Assembly: GCA_009776385.1 (NCBI GenBank) | Contig: WRFT01000036.1 | Coordinates: 1 to 11,408, forward strand | Length of the DNA: 11,408 bases | Direction of reading: 5' to 3' | From: Clostridia bacterium | GTDB lineage: Bacteria; Bacillota; Clostridia; Christensenellales; Aristaeellaceae | Shown here: piece by piece, positions 1 to 7,276 of the stretch | Position numbering within the stretch: the stretch's first letter is position 1 | Layout of the letters: every line of letters starts with the position of its first letter | Position numbers and translations under genes: made by a program | The notes under the pieces: model-generated | Seen by the model: the letters and a program-made list of their open reading frames with translations, nothing else | Told to the model about the DNA's origin: nothing | The model's database searches: none

Positions 1-3
1 CAC

Positions 4-260
4 ATGTAACCAAATATGTAACGGCACATCAAACCATATATTATGCATGGTTCATTTATTAAAAGAAAATACGGTAAAAATAGCAAAAATAACTAAAAAA
101 GACAATATATAACATATAATATATACAAAATACGTATCTTTTATCAAACGTGAAAAATGATTCGAAATATCAGTACGATACAAGAGAAAGAACTCCGCTG
201 AATATGACAAGGGAAAAAACACGTTGAAAACTATTTTCAAATGTAACCCGTTATGTAACC
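4..260 (+). repeat. Two pairs of ATGTAAC direct repeats with 12-bp periodicity
   Basis: ATGTAACC occurs at 4-11, ATGTAACG at 16-23, ATGTAACC at 241-248 and ATGTAACC at 253-260. Within each pair the copies start exactly 12 bp apart, with different 4-bp spacers (AAAT and CGTT). Same-face direct repeats near one helical turn are the usual layout for OmpR/PhoB-type response regulators and some other activators. That the pairs bind such a protein is inference; no regulator gene is identified for them in the window. Confidence 0.5.
224..240. promoter_or_regulatory. Perfect palindrome, possible operator
   Basis: TTGAAAA (224-230) and TTTTCAA (234-240) are exact inverted repeats around a 3-bp centre (CTA). 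The element directly abuts the second ATGTAAC pair at 241-260 and lies about 105 bp before the ATG of the first secreted-protein gene. An AT-rich 17-bp palindrome of this kind suits a dimeric repressor site better than a terminator, because the stem is short and A/T only. The function is inferred from symmetry and position alone. Confidence 0.4.
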
Positions 261-346
261 CCTTTCTTGATATCATGGTACCAAGAATCCGGTGAGTGGT
301 GATCATGACGCCCCTCCCACATACACAAACTAAGGAGGAAACAACA

Positions 347-1333
347 ATGAAGGGTAAACTGTTAAAAAAACTGGTTTCTATCGCGATAGCGCTGACGATA
401 CTAACCTCGTTGGCATCTGTGTCGTTCGCGGAAGGCAGAAAAGACAAGTCGGGCGCAACGTCAATCGTAGTCAGCTTTAACATGGGACGTTACATCAAGC
501 GCGTGGAAGTGGAACCCGGTGAGTCCGTCAAGAAGCCGGATCATGTTCCGGAAAAGGAAGGATACGCTTTTTCTCATTGGTACCTAAAGAACGACCAATT
601 ACAAACACCCTATGACTTTAACCTTCCGGTAACAAAGCAGCTCAAACTGGAGCCTCTCTATCTGTTTGTAGCGCCTGTTATCGGTGAAAAAGCAGAAGAT
701 GGCCAGGATAATGAAAAACCGGAGGATCAGGACACGGATGCGATTCAAGAAGATCCTATTACCGATGCCCCGACCGACCAGGCTGACCCGGCCGATACCA
801 ACTCGGAGTCAAAGGAGTCCGTTCAGAATGATTCAACATCGAATGATGCCGATTCCGACGGTTCGCATACCGAAGACAACGTGAAAAATGATGAATCGGC
901 AACCGATGATAACACTCAAGATGACGAAAATGAAGATGAATCGGAAACCGATGACAACGAGCGGGACGATGAGAATAATAATTTGACAGAAGACCAGGAA
1001 ATCGAATATGATATGGAAACTGAGCAAGAAGATGAAGAGCAAGGCAACACCTCAACGGATGAGAATGATCTTCTCCCGAAGCATTCCATTCGCATCTGGA
1101 CAGATGCTCCGGAACAGGTTGAGGAAGGGTACCTCATCACACTGCGAAGCGAACTGTTAGGTTATGAGGATTGCATCGTAGCGCTCTGCTGGCAGTACAG
1201 CACAGACGGCGGCGCGTCCTGGCTCAATGCCGTAGGCGGCTCGGCTTATACCTATACCTATGCCGCTTGTGAGGAACTGTCAAACTGCTTCTGGCGCCTT
1301 TGCGTCACTGTGCTGGAAGATATGTCTAAGTAA
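347..1333 (+). CDS. Secreted protein with InlB-like module, acidic linker and Cys-containing C-terminal module
   Basis: The product is a 328-residue predicted exported protein of unknown function. The ATG at 347 is chosen because AAGGAGG (332-338) lies 8 nt before it and the protein then opens with a typical signal peptide (Lys-rich start, hydrophobic residues about 9-27, likely cleavage after SVSFA at 28). An upstream in-frame GTG at 296 would add 17 hydrophilic residues and lacks such a site. Residues about 38-107 resemble an InlB B-repeat/Flg_new module, with the GYAFSHWYL core and a closing LEPLY strand. Residues about 113-247 are extremely rich in Asp, Glu, Asn, Ser and Thr and include a 15-residue duplication. 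Residues about 252-326 form a beta-type module with WQYSTDGGASW and five cysteines. No cell-wall anchor is visible. The next gene begins 101 bp later and encodes a larger protein with related modules, so the two probably act together at the cell surface or outside it. Confidence 0.85.
   Translation: MKGKLLKKLVSIAIALTILTSLASVSFAEGRKDKSGATSIVVSFNMGRYIKRVEVEPGESVKKPDHVPEKEGYAFSHWYLKNDQLQTPYDFNLPVTKQLKLEPLYLFVAPVIGEKAEDGQDNEKPEDQDTDAIQEDPITDAPTDQADPADTNSESKESVQNDSTSNDADSDGSHTEDNVKNDESATDDNTQDDENEDESETDDNERDDENNNLTEDQEIEYDMETEQEDEEQGNTSTDENDLLPKHSIRIWTDAPEQVEEGYLITLRSELLGYEDCIVALCWQYSTDGGASWLNAVGGSAYTYTYAACEELSNCFWRLCVTVLEDMSK
887..976 (+). repeat. 45-bp tandem duplication in the acidic linker
   Basis: Two adjacent in-frame 45-bp units (887-931 and 932-976) encode NDESATDDNTQDDEN and EDESETDDNERDDEN. 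Both the protein and the DNA (shared GATGAATCGG and ACCGATGA blocks) show a local duplication followed by divergence. The unit extends the negatively charged linker of the first secreted protein. Confidence 0.75.
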
Positions 1334-1434
1334 ACCGCGGTACACTCGGCGAAACAGGATGGGGTATATGTGTTACTAAACGGGGGATATCCCGTAAATA
1401 TAACGGTATTTTATGTAAGAAAGAAGGGTGCTAA
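1334..1434 (+). other. Spacer between the two secreted-protein genes, with a short hairpin
   Basis: The 101-bp gap contains a 5-bp stem ACGGG/CCCGT (1380-1384 and 1391-1395, 6-nt loop), too weak and without a T-run to be a convincing terminator. An A/T-rich stretch follows (1395-1420), then the ribosome binding site AAGAAGGG (1421-1428) ending 6 nt before the ATG at 1435. I cannot place a promoter, so co-transcription with the upstream gene remains the simplest reading. Confidence 0.4.
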
Positions 1435-4400
1435 ATGAAATTTACGCGAAAGAAAGCATGGGCTCTCCTTTGTACAGTACTGATGCTTACGCAGATGGTA
1501 ACGCCTTTGATGGGCTCTGCGGGCGGAGTTGATGGTTCGATAGGGGTATCTAACACGACATTAGGGTCGATTGTGACAACCATGGGTGAGTTAGGACCCA
1601 CCGTTACCTTCATGGTGGATGGTGAAGTACATGATGTATACACTGTTCCCAACGGGCAGATAAAGTTTGAAGACGATCATTACTACTGTGACGTAGCGCT
1701 GCCGGTCTTGGCACGTGAGGATTGGCCGGAGGGCATGGTGTCTTTCCGCGGCTGGTATATCAACGGCGCCGTCAGCAGTCCGTTCGGCGTGGGTATATCA
1801 TTTAATGATGACATCGTGGTACATGCGCTTTTCAGTGATACCTATCTTGTTTCGTTCAGGGATTATGACGGAAAAATCGTCTATACGGCCGATTTAACAC
1901 CGGATCAAGTCATTTATCCGCCGCCGCAGGATATACTCAATGAAATTATCGGACCGGAAGGTCACTATTTAGAGTATTGGTATCTTGAGGGCGGCAGCCC
2001 CGATACCCGTTTCGATTTGGGTGTGGCAAAGCCCACGGATAATCTGGTACTGTTACCGAAGTTTAACAACCTGTACTACGTTGTCTTTATTTCCGCGGGC
2101 GATCAGCTTGAAGAACCCGTGCAAGCGGTAACCAAAGGCGGCACGATAAGCGTACCGACCCAAAAAATCAACCGTGACGGATATGACTTCTTACACTGGT
2201 CTGAAACAGAAAAGGGCGAGCCGTTTAATTTCAGCACACCCATTACGCAGGATACTTTGCTCTACGCTGTATGGCAAGGCAAACCCGCCAATTATACCAT
2301 TGCCATATGGCTGGAAAAACCGAATTTTACCGGCACACCAACAATGGGAAATTTGAGCCATTACATCTATTTTGATACCATCAATGTTACCAATGATTTC
2401 GCTTTAGTGTCGGGCGACATTTTCTCCAAGCCGTACGCCGGTACTAATGGAATTAGTTCCATGATACCGGCCGCCCACTTTGCCAATGCCACCCTCGCGG
2501 GCGGGCCGAACGGCGTGCTGAAATACGCGGATTTCCAAGGTTACGATGTTAATAAGGAAATCCTGGGCAACGGAACCACCGTCATCAATATGTATTTCAG
2601 CCGTAAAGTGTATAACTTCCGGTTTAATACGGGCGCAAACAACTCTTTCTACTTTGCTTCCGCACCAAGCGCGGTATATAACAACGGAAATTCTTATACG
2701 CAATCCTGGAAGTATGAGCAGGATGTAACAAACCTGTGGCCGTCGGGCTTGGAGTATACCAATGCAGATACTTCCTATTACATCCGCTTTACGATAGGCA
2801 ACGGGCAAAGATATCAGCAATGGAACCTTCCGTCCTCTCCGAACAATATTGTTGAGACGACCGCTTTGATGAGCAAAAGAACGGTCATTGACTTCACATT
2901 ACTGCCGGCGAACGGCAGCAACACCGGCACATTAACTTTCACGCTTGCCACAACCGCCACCACGCCTACCGACTTTAGGTATTATGTGGAAGTGACGCCC
3001 GGTATCACGGATCCCAATTTCGGCACCACAATTATATGGAACAGTAAAGAGTATGTCGAAATGCTTCAGTACCGTCAGTTGCTGACCGGGTCGACCTACG
3101 CCAAAAAAATTAACGGCTTAAACCCGCTGAACGATGGTTCTCCCGCCAGATACGCCCGTAATACGAACGGTACCATCGGCAGCCCCAACACCGGCGGGCC
3201 CATCAGCGTTTTCTACTACAGCCGTAAAACGTTTACGCTGACTTTCGACTATCAGGTTCCGGGCCGAGCGAATCTGGACGTACCCGGAGTACCCTATCAA
3301 ATGCCCCTGGGCAGCGGATACAAGCCGGCCGATCCGGTACGGGATGGCTATATTTTCTGCGGTTGGTATACCAATGGAGACTGTTTCGGCGATCCGTATG
3401 ATTTTGGCGCGACCGCTGCCGATGTGATTACCATGCCGAACGGCAACATGAAATTCTACGCCAAATGGGAATCGGACGCCATTACGGTGGAGTATTTTGA
3501 TAATGTCGGCGGTATAATGGTAGATAAAGAGGGCATTGCCATTGGCGGCTACGCTTCGAACCACTGGTTTTGGGAAGGCACCGCGTATCCCGGGTACGGC
3601 GAGTTCATAGGCTGGTATTTCATGGTTGGCAATAAACTGATACCTTTCTCCTATGATATCAAGCTGATGACCGATACAATTCTGTTTGCTCAATGGAAAA
3701 CGGATGGCTTTACCATCACGTACTTAGTCGGCGAAGGCTCCGGAACACCCGAGGAAGACAACAACATTTACCGCATTGATACACAGGCCGTTGCCAAGCA
3801 TGGCAGCCACCTAAAGGGCGATAACAGCACGACTTTCTACGCTTGGAGTGACGGGAAGGGTAACCTGTATTATCCGGACAGCCGGATTCTTATCTACGGT
3901 AATGTCACGCTCACGGCGCAATACGCCAAACCGGAAGAACTGGTAACCATCTGCTATTGGGTAGGTTATGGTGACGGCGGCGTATCGGAAGCCTATGAGA
4001 CGATTTTAAGGTCAACCTTATCGGGAAAAGGCTCCGTGGCAGCCGCGGCTCCCGGCTATGATTTTGTCAACTGGACGTTTGAAAGCCGAGATGGAGCGGT
4101 TGTGGGCACAAGCGCATCGTTTGTTCCGCAGCGTCCCGCCGCCGGGTGGGGTACGAGCCCGATTAACTACTATGCCAATTTTGCGGAGAAAGCTCCCATT
4201 ACGATTAATTATGAAGCGCTGGCGGGCGGAACGGTTGACCGCGCCGGTGAAACCTTAGCGCCCGCGACGGGTGTGGCAAAAGGTTCCACGGCAACCGCGG
4301 AACCGGGATACCACTTTGTCAAGTGGACGGACGAAACCGGTGATACGGTAGGTACCGATGAACTGTTTGTGCCGGCCAAGGACATTAATGGCTTGAACGT

Positions 4401-6405
4401 AGCGGCGACCTATACCGCGCACTTCGCCGAAGATGATGACATTACTATCAACTATGTCTCCGAGGATACTGTAAAAGGCACTGTTTCACCGGCAAACGAA
4501 TCCTTAGCGCCCGCGACGGGTGTGGCGGAAGGTTCTATTGCAACCGCGAAGCCGGGTTACCACTTTGTCAACTGGACAAACGCAGCCGGTCAAGAAGTAA
4601 GCACCAGCGCAACGTTTGTACCTGCCAAGGTAAGCGGCTTGAACGTGGCGGCGACCTACACAGCACACTTTGCCGAAGACGAAGACATCATCATCAACTA
4701 TGAATCCGAGGATATCACAAAAGGCACAGTCAACCCTGATGATGAAACATTAGCACCCGCGACGGGTGTAGCGGAAGGTTCTATTGCCACCGCGATGCCG
4801 GGCTACCACTTTGTTAACTGGACGGACGAAGACGATCAGGTAGTGGGCACCAGCGCAACGTTTATTCCTGCCAAGGACAGTAATGGCTTGAACGTAGCGG
4901 CGACCTACACGGCGCACTTTGCCGAAGACGAAGACATCATCATCAACTATGAATCCGAGGACATTATAAAAGGCACAGTTTCGCCGGCAAACGAATCCTT
5001 AGCGCCCGCGACGGGTGTGGCGGAAGGTTCTATTGCGACCGCGATGCCGGGTTACCACTTTGTCAACTGGACGAACGCAGCCGGTCAAGAAGTAAGCACT
5101 AGCGCAACGTTTGTACCTGCCAAGGTAGGCGGCTTGAACGTGGCGGCGACCTATACCGCGCACTTTGACGAAGACGAAGATATCACCATCAACTATGAAT
5201 CCGAGGATATCACAAAAGGCACAGTCGACCCTGATAATGAAACATTAGCACCCGCGACGGGTGTAGCGGAAGGTTCTATTGCCACCGCGATGCCGGGATA
5301 CCACTTTGTCAACTGGACGGACGAAGATGATCAGGTAGTGGGCACCAGCGCAACGTTTGTACCTGCCAAGGTAGGCGGCTTGAACGTAGCGGCGACCTAC
5401 ACGGCGCACTTTGCCGAAGACGAAGACATCATCATCAACTATGAATCCGAGGACATAGTAAAAGGCACAGTCGACCCTGATGATGAAACTTTAGCGCCCG
5501 CGACGGGTGTGGCGCAGGGTTCTGTTGCAACCGCGATGCCGGGCTACCACTTTGTCAACTGGACGAACGAAGCCGGACAAGTAGTAGGCAATGACGCGGC
5601 GTTCGTACCCGAGAAGGTCAATGGCTTGAACGTGGCGGCGACCTATACCGCGCACTTTGCGGTCAACGATAACACGGTTTACGCGGTGGAACACTATTTA
5701 GCCAATGTGGACGGCACGGGCTTTACGTTGGCGGCGACGGAATACTTTACCGGAACAACGGGTGCGTTAGCGGTTTACGCGCCAAGCACACAGTACATCA
5801 ATGCAGGGTATGCGTTTATTGACAGCTTAACGGCAATGAACCCGGCGGACGGAACCATTCTTGGCAATGGCGAAACAGTGATCAGGCTTTATTACAGCCG
5901 TGAAAGCTACACAGTCTCTTACTACTACCTGAACAACCCTGTACCGGTTGGCGCGTCGCAGCTTCCGGCGACCAGAACCTATGTCTTTGGACAGTTGGTT
6001 CCCATAGCGCCCGATGCCACGGCGGCAGGCTTCACCTTCGACGGATGGCAGAATGCCCCCATTGTAACGGACGGATTCTTCACCATGCCTGCACAAAACG
6101 TATATATCTACGGTTCGTTTAACTACAACCTCTACACCATTACGGTTCATTACCAATTCGCGGACGGAACCACGGCTTTTGAAAGTGTCGAGCAAATAAT
6201 GGCATTTGGTACATACTACAACATTCCCTCACCGGCGCTGGCAGGGTACAGACGCAGCCTCATGCTGGTTGATGGCGTCATGCCGGCACAAAACCTGGAG
6301 TTCACGGTCACGTATACACCGGGCGGCGGGCCCATCATCCTGGAAGACCTAGACACCCCGTTGGCGGGTATCGGATCCCGTAACGTAGGAGACTGCACGG
6401 AGTAA
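1435..6405 (+). CDS. Giant secreted InlB/MucBP-type multi-repeat surface protein
   Basis: The product is a 1656-residue predicted exported adhesin-like protein. It starts at an ATG 6 nt after AAGAAGGG. Residues 1-29 form a signal peptide (RKK start, hydrophobic WALLCTVLMLTQ core, cleavage near SA). Three InlB/Flg_new-like modules follow (about 55-134, 136-211 and 214-281; cores such as GYDFLHW ending in LYAVW). A long region about 285-598 is not recognised and contains MucBP-like VINMYFSRK and ISVFYYSRK strands. Further InlB-like modules lie at about 599-678, 683-757 and 758-835. A divergent repeat (837-921) leads into six near-identical repeats of about 82 residues (922-1413), each with GTV, LAPATGVA, GYHFVNWT and AATYTAHF cores; these match the divergent InlB B-repeat type. 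A MucBP-like module (about 1414-1491, YAVEHYLAN...VIRLYYSRE) and two more beta modules end the protein. The last residues, PLAGIGSRNVGDCTE, carry no LPXTG, membrane segment or basic tail, so the means of cell attachment is unknown. Binding to host glycans or matrix is inference from the family. Confidence 0.9.
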   Translation: MKFTRKKAWALLCTVLMLTQMVTPLMGSAGGVDGSIGVSNTTLGSIVTTMGELGPTVTFMVDGEVHDVYTVPNGQIKFEDDHYYCDVALPVLAREDWPEGMVSFRGWYINGAVSSPFGVGISFNDDIVVHALFSDTYLVSFRDYDGKIVYTADLTPDQVIYPPPQDILNEIIGPEGHYLEYWYLEGGSPDTRFDLGVAKPTDNLVLLPKFNNLYYVVFISAGDQLEEPVQAVTKGGTISVPTQKINRDGYDFLHWSETEKGEPFNFSTPITQDTLLYAVWQGKPANYTIAIWLEKPNFTGTPTMGNLSHYIYFDTINVTNDFALVSGDIFSKPYAGTNGISSMIPAAHFANATLAGGPNGVLKYADFQGYDVNKEILGNGTTVINMYFSRKVYNFRFNTGANNSFYFASAPSAVYNNGNSYTQSWKYEQDVTNLWPSGLEYTNADTSYYIRFTIGNGQRYQQWNLPSSPNNIVETTALMSKRTVIDFTLLPANGSNTGTLTFTLATTATTPTDFRYYVEVTPGITDPNFGTTIIWNSKEYVEMLQYRQLLTGSTYAKKINGLNPLNDGSPARYARNTNGTIGSPNTGGPISVFYYSRKTFTLTFDYQVPGRANLDVPGVPYQMPLGSGYKPADPVRDGYIFCGWYTNGDCFGDPYDFGATAADVITMPNGNMKFYAKWESDAITVEYFDNVGGIMVDKEGIAIGGYASNHWFWEGTAYPGYGEFIGWYFMVGNKLIPFSYDIKLMTDTILFAQWKTDGFTITYLVGEGSGTPEEDNNIYRIDTQAVAKHGSHLKGDNSTTFYAWSDGKGNLYYPDSRILIYGNVTLTAQYAKPEELVTICYWVGYGDGGVSEAYETILRSTLSGKGSVAAAAPGYDFVNWTFESRDGAVVGTSASFVPQRPAAGWGTSPINYYANFAEKAPITINYEALAGGTVDRAGETLAPATGVAKGSTATAEPGYHFVKWTDETGDTVGTDELFVPAKDINGLNVAATYTAHFAEDDDITINYVSEDTVKGTVSPANESLAPATGVAEGSIATAKPGYHFVNWTNAAGQEVSTSATFVPAKVSGLNVAATYTAHFAEDEDIIINYESEDITKGTVNPDDETLAPATGVAEGSIATAMPGYHFVNWTDEDDQVVGTSATFIPAKDSNGLNVAATYTAHFAEDEDIIINYESEDIIKGTVSPANESLAPATGVAEGSIATAMPGYHFVNWTNAAGQEVSTSATFVPAKVGGLNVAATYTAHFDEDEDITINYESEDITKGTVDPDNETLAPATGVAEGSIATAMPGYHFVNWTDEDDQVVGTSATFVPAKVGGLNVAATYTAHFAEDEDIIINYESEDIVKGTVDPDDETLAPATGVAQGSVATAMPGYHFVNWTNEAGQVVGNDAAFVPEKVNGLNVAATYTAHFAVNDNTVYAVEHYLANVDGTGFTLAATEYFTGTTGALAVYAPSTQYINAGYAFIDSLTAMNPADGTILGNGETVIRLYYSRESYTVSYYYLNNPVPVGASQLPATRTYVFGQLVPIAPDATAAGFTFDGWQNAPIVTDGFFTMPAQNVYIYGSFNYNLYTITVHYQFADGTTAFESVEQIMAFGTYYNIPSPALAGYRRSLMLVDGVMPAQNLEFTVTYTPGGGPIILEDLDTPLAGIGSRNVGDCTE
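4198..5673 (+). repeat. Six-unit in-frame tandem repeat array
   Basis: The six units start at 4198, 4441, 4687, 4936, 5182 and 5428, with lengths of 243, 246, 249, 246, 246 and 246 bp. Each encodes 81-83 residues opening with an I-N-Y strand and closing with AATYTAHF. A seventh, much more diverged copy precedes them at 3943-4197. The block CCCGCGACGGGTGT recurs once per unit, starting at 4261, 4510, 4756, 5005, 5251 and 5497. Units 2-6 are very alike at DNA level, so expansion was recent compared with unit 1. Arrays of this kind are expected to change copy number by slippage or recombination. Confidence 0.95.
4441..5427 (+). repeat. Higher-order duplication of a 495-bp repeat dimer
   Basis: Units 2 and 4 share the variants SPANESLAPATG and NAAGQEVSTSATFVPAKV. 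Units 3 and 5 share DPD(D/N)ETLAPATG and TDEDDQVVGTSATF. The pairs are 495 bp apart (4441 to 4936; 4687 to 5182). Synonymous sites follow the same pairing: GCG CCC and GGT GTG in units 2 and 4, GCA CCC and GGT GTA in units 3 and 5. This points to duplication of a two-unit block rather than stepwise single-unit growth. Unit 6 mixes features of both types. Confidence 0.85.
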
Positions 6406-6421
6406 CACAAACAATCAAAGC

Positions 6422-6468
6422 AGCCAAGGAAGCGGCCCGGGGTATTTGGCCCCGCGGCCGCTTTGGCT
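6422..6468 (+). terminator. Hairpin terminator after the giant gene
   Basis: AGCCAA (6422-6427) pairs with TTGGCT (6463-6468), AGCGGCC (6431-6437) with GGCCGCT (6456-6462), and CGGGG (6438-6442) with CCCCG (6450-6454), leaving a 3-nt and a 1-nt bulge and a loop TATTTGG. The stem is long and GC-rich and starts 17 bp after the stop codon. The downstream sequence is only moderately T-rich with no clean U-tract, so termination may be imperfect. Confidence 0.75.
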
Positions 6469-6563
6469 ATTTGCCGATATATTTATAAAAACGCGGCACC
6501 ATGGATGCCTCTTAGGGATACGACCGGGTTGCTTATTCCGCTGATTCATATTTGTCAAAAGTA

Positions 6564-6592
6564 TTGCGAATATGTTTAAAAAATGATATAGT
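6564..6592 (+). promoter_or_regulatory. Promoter of the rex operon
   Basis: TTGCGA (6564-6569) is spaced 17 bp from TATAGT (6587-6592), which is preceded by TG at 6584-6585, giving an extended -10 of the form TGnTATAGT. The expected transcription start is near 6599, about 33 bp before the rex ATG. The match to the vegetative sigma factor consensus is good at the -10 and moderate at the -35. Confidence 0.65.
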
Positions 6593-6598
6593 TCACAG
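6581..6598. promoter_or_regulatory. Candidate Rex operator over the -10
   Basis: AAATGATATAGTTCACAG matches 12 of 18 positions of the Rex box TTGTGAAATATTTCACAA, quoted from memory. The diagnostic TGA-N6-TCA symmetry is kept (6584-6586 and 6593-6595), and the right half TTCACA (6592-6597) is intact. It overlaps the extended -10, where bound Rex would block RNA polymerase. The left half is degenerate, so this is a proposal and not a firm assignment. Confidence 0.35.
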
Positions 6599-6631
6599 GT
6601 CAGTGACTAAAACTAGCTTAGGGAATGGGGG

Positions 6632-7270
6632 ATGCACGTGACGGGATACGTTTCGGAAGCGGTTATTAAGCGTCTGCCGGGGTACTATCGTCACTTGCGT
6701 GAACTGGAATCGGGCGGTATCTTCCAAATATCTTCTCAAGAATTGGGTAAACGCATGGGGCTTACCGCCTCCCAAATCAGGCAGGATATAAACAGTTTCG
6801 GCGGCTTTGGGCGGCAGGGCTGCGGTTATTCCGTGCAAGAGCTGAAAAAGCATATCATGTCCATAATGGGTATTGACAAAAAACACCGTATGATTATTAT
6901 CGGCGCGGGTAATATTGGCTGCGCCGTAGCGCGCTATCCTTCCTTTACCCGGGAAGGCTTTCAGACCATTGCGATTTTTGACAAAGACAACGCAAAAATA
7001 GGCTTACAGGTGAATGAAATCACCGTCAAGGCGCTGGATGAACTGGACGATTTTGTGCGGCATAACCGGGTGGATATCGCGGTATTCGCCCTTCCCGCAA
7101 ACGGAGCGCAGGCGATGTTGGATCAAATGCTCTCTCTTGGCATTAAAACCATATGGAACTTCGCGCCTATAGACTTAAAAACGCCGAAGGATGTGGTGAT
7201 TGTCAATGTGCACTTATCTGACAGCCTGCATATCCTGTCTTACAAAATGACGCACACGGCTCACGAGTAA
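6632..7270 (+). CDS. rex: Redox-sensing transcriptional repressor Rex
   Basis: Rex is a homodimeric cytoplasmic repressor that reads the NADH/NAD+ ratio: NADH binding releases it from operators of fermentation and respiration genes. The product has 212 residues, the family's usual length. The N-terminal winged helix spans about 5-75, with RLPGYYRHLREL (14-25), ISSQELGKRMGL (33-44) and the SQIRQD...FGGFGRQGCGYSV region (47-68) typical of Rex. The Rossmann domain follows, with the dinucleotide motif GAGNIG at 91-96 and the acidic residue D117 in IFDKD that favours NAD(H) over NADP(H). The C-terminal stretch SLHILSYKM (198-206) matches the domain-swapped helix region. Start choice: ATG 6632 has AGGGA 7 nt upstream (6620-6624), while an in-frame GTG at 6638 sits 6 nt after GGGGG and is a possible alternative. 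It is the first gene of an apparent operon and may control itself. Confidence 0.95.
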   Translation: MHVTGYVSEAVIKRLPGYYRHLRELESGGIFQISSQELGKRMGLTASQIRQDINSFGGFGRQGCGYSVQELKKHIMSIMGIDKKHRMIIIGAGNIGCAVARYPSFTREGFQTIAIFDKDNAKIGLQVNEITVKALDELDDFVRHNRVDIAVFALPANGAQAMLDQMLSLGIKTIWNFAPIDLKTPKDVVIVNVHLSDSLHILSYKMTHTAHE

Positions 7271-7276
7271 ACAATT

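Larger units (their letters stand above)
1..346. other. AT-rich non-coding leader upstream of the secreted-protein genes
   Basis: This stretch is clearly richer in A and T than the genes to its right, and I find no convincing gene in it. It holds two pairs of ATGTAAC direct repeats, a perfect palindrome at 224-240, a weak 6-bp inverted repeat (AACCAT 32-37 with ATGGTT 47-52), a long A-rich run at 61-100 and a TATAAT hexamer at 115-120 with no good -35 at the right distance. A TTGATA hexamer at 267-272 also lacks a convincing -10. The promoter of the downstream gene is therefore probably here but cannot be fixed. I saw no riboswitch-like conserved core. Confidence 0.6.

Noticed and set aside
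296..346. Upstream GTG start for the first secreted protein
   Set aside because: It would place 17 polar residues before the signal peptide and has no good Shine-Dalgarno sequence, whereas the ATG at 347 has AAGGAGG 8 nt upstream.
1..346. A c-di-GMP or other riboswitch controlling the surface-protein genes
   Set aside because: I could not find the conserved core of a known riboswitch class; only short repeats and a palindrome are visible.
52..483. A 143-codon minus-strand open frame with a hydrophobic end
   Set aside because: It lies mostly in AT-rich leader DNA and runs antisense into the signal-peptide gene. It has no clear ribosome binding site, and its hydrophobicity is what A/T-rich sequence gives by chance.
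3118..3693. A 191-codon antisense open frame inside the giant gene
   Set aside because: It is fully contained opposite a well-supported coding region with clear domain repeats, and its product resembles no family I know. Other antisense frames in the giant gene and in the vanW-family gene were dropped for the same reason.
4198..5673. Regularly spaced repeats as a possible CRISPR array
   Set aside because: The period is about 246 bp, the whole unit repeats rather than short repeats with unique spacers, and the units are in frame inside a secreted protein.
6300..6480. A frameshifted LPXTG anchor after the giant gene
   Set aside because: I looked at the frames after the stop and found no hydrophobic helix or basic tail before the terminator hairpin, so a simple frameshift does not explain the missing anchor.
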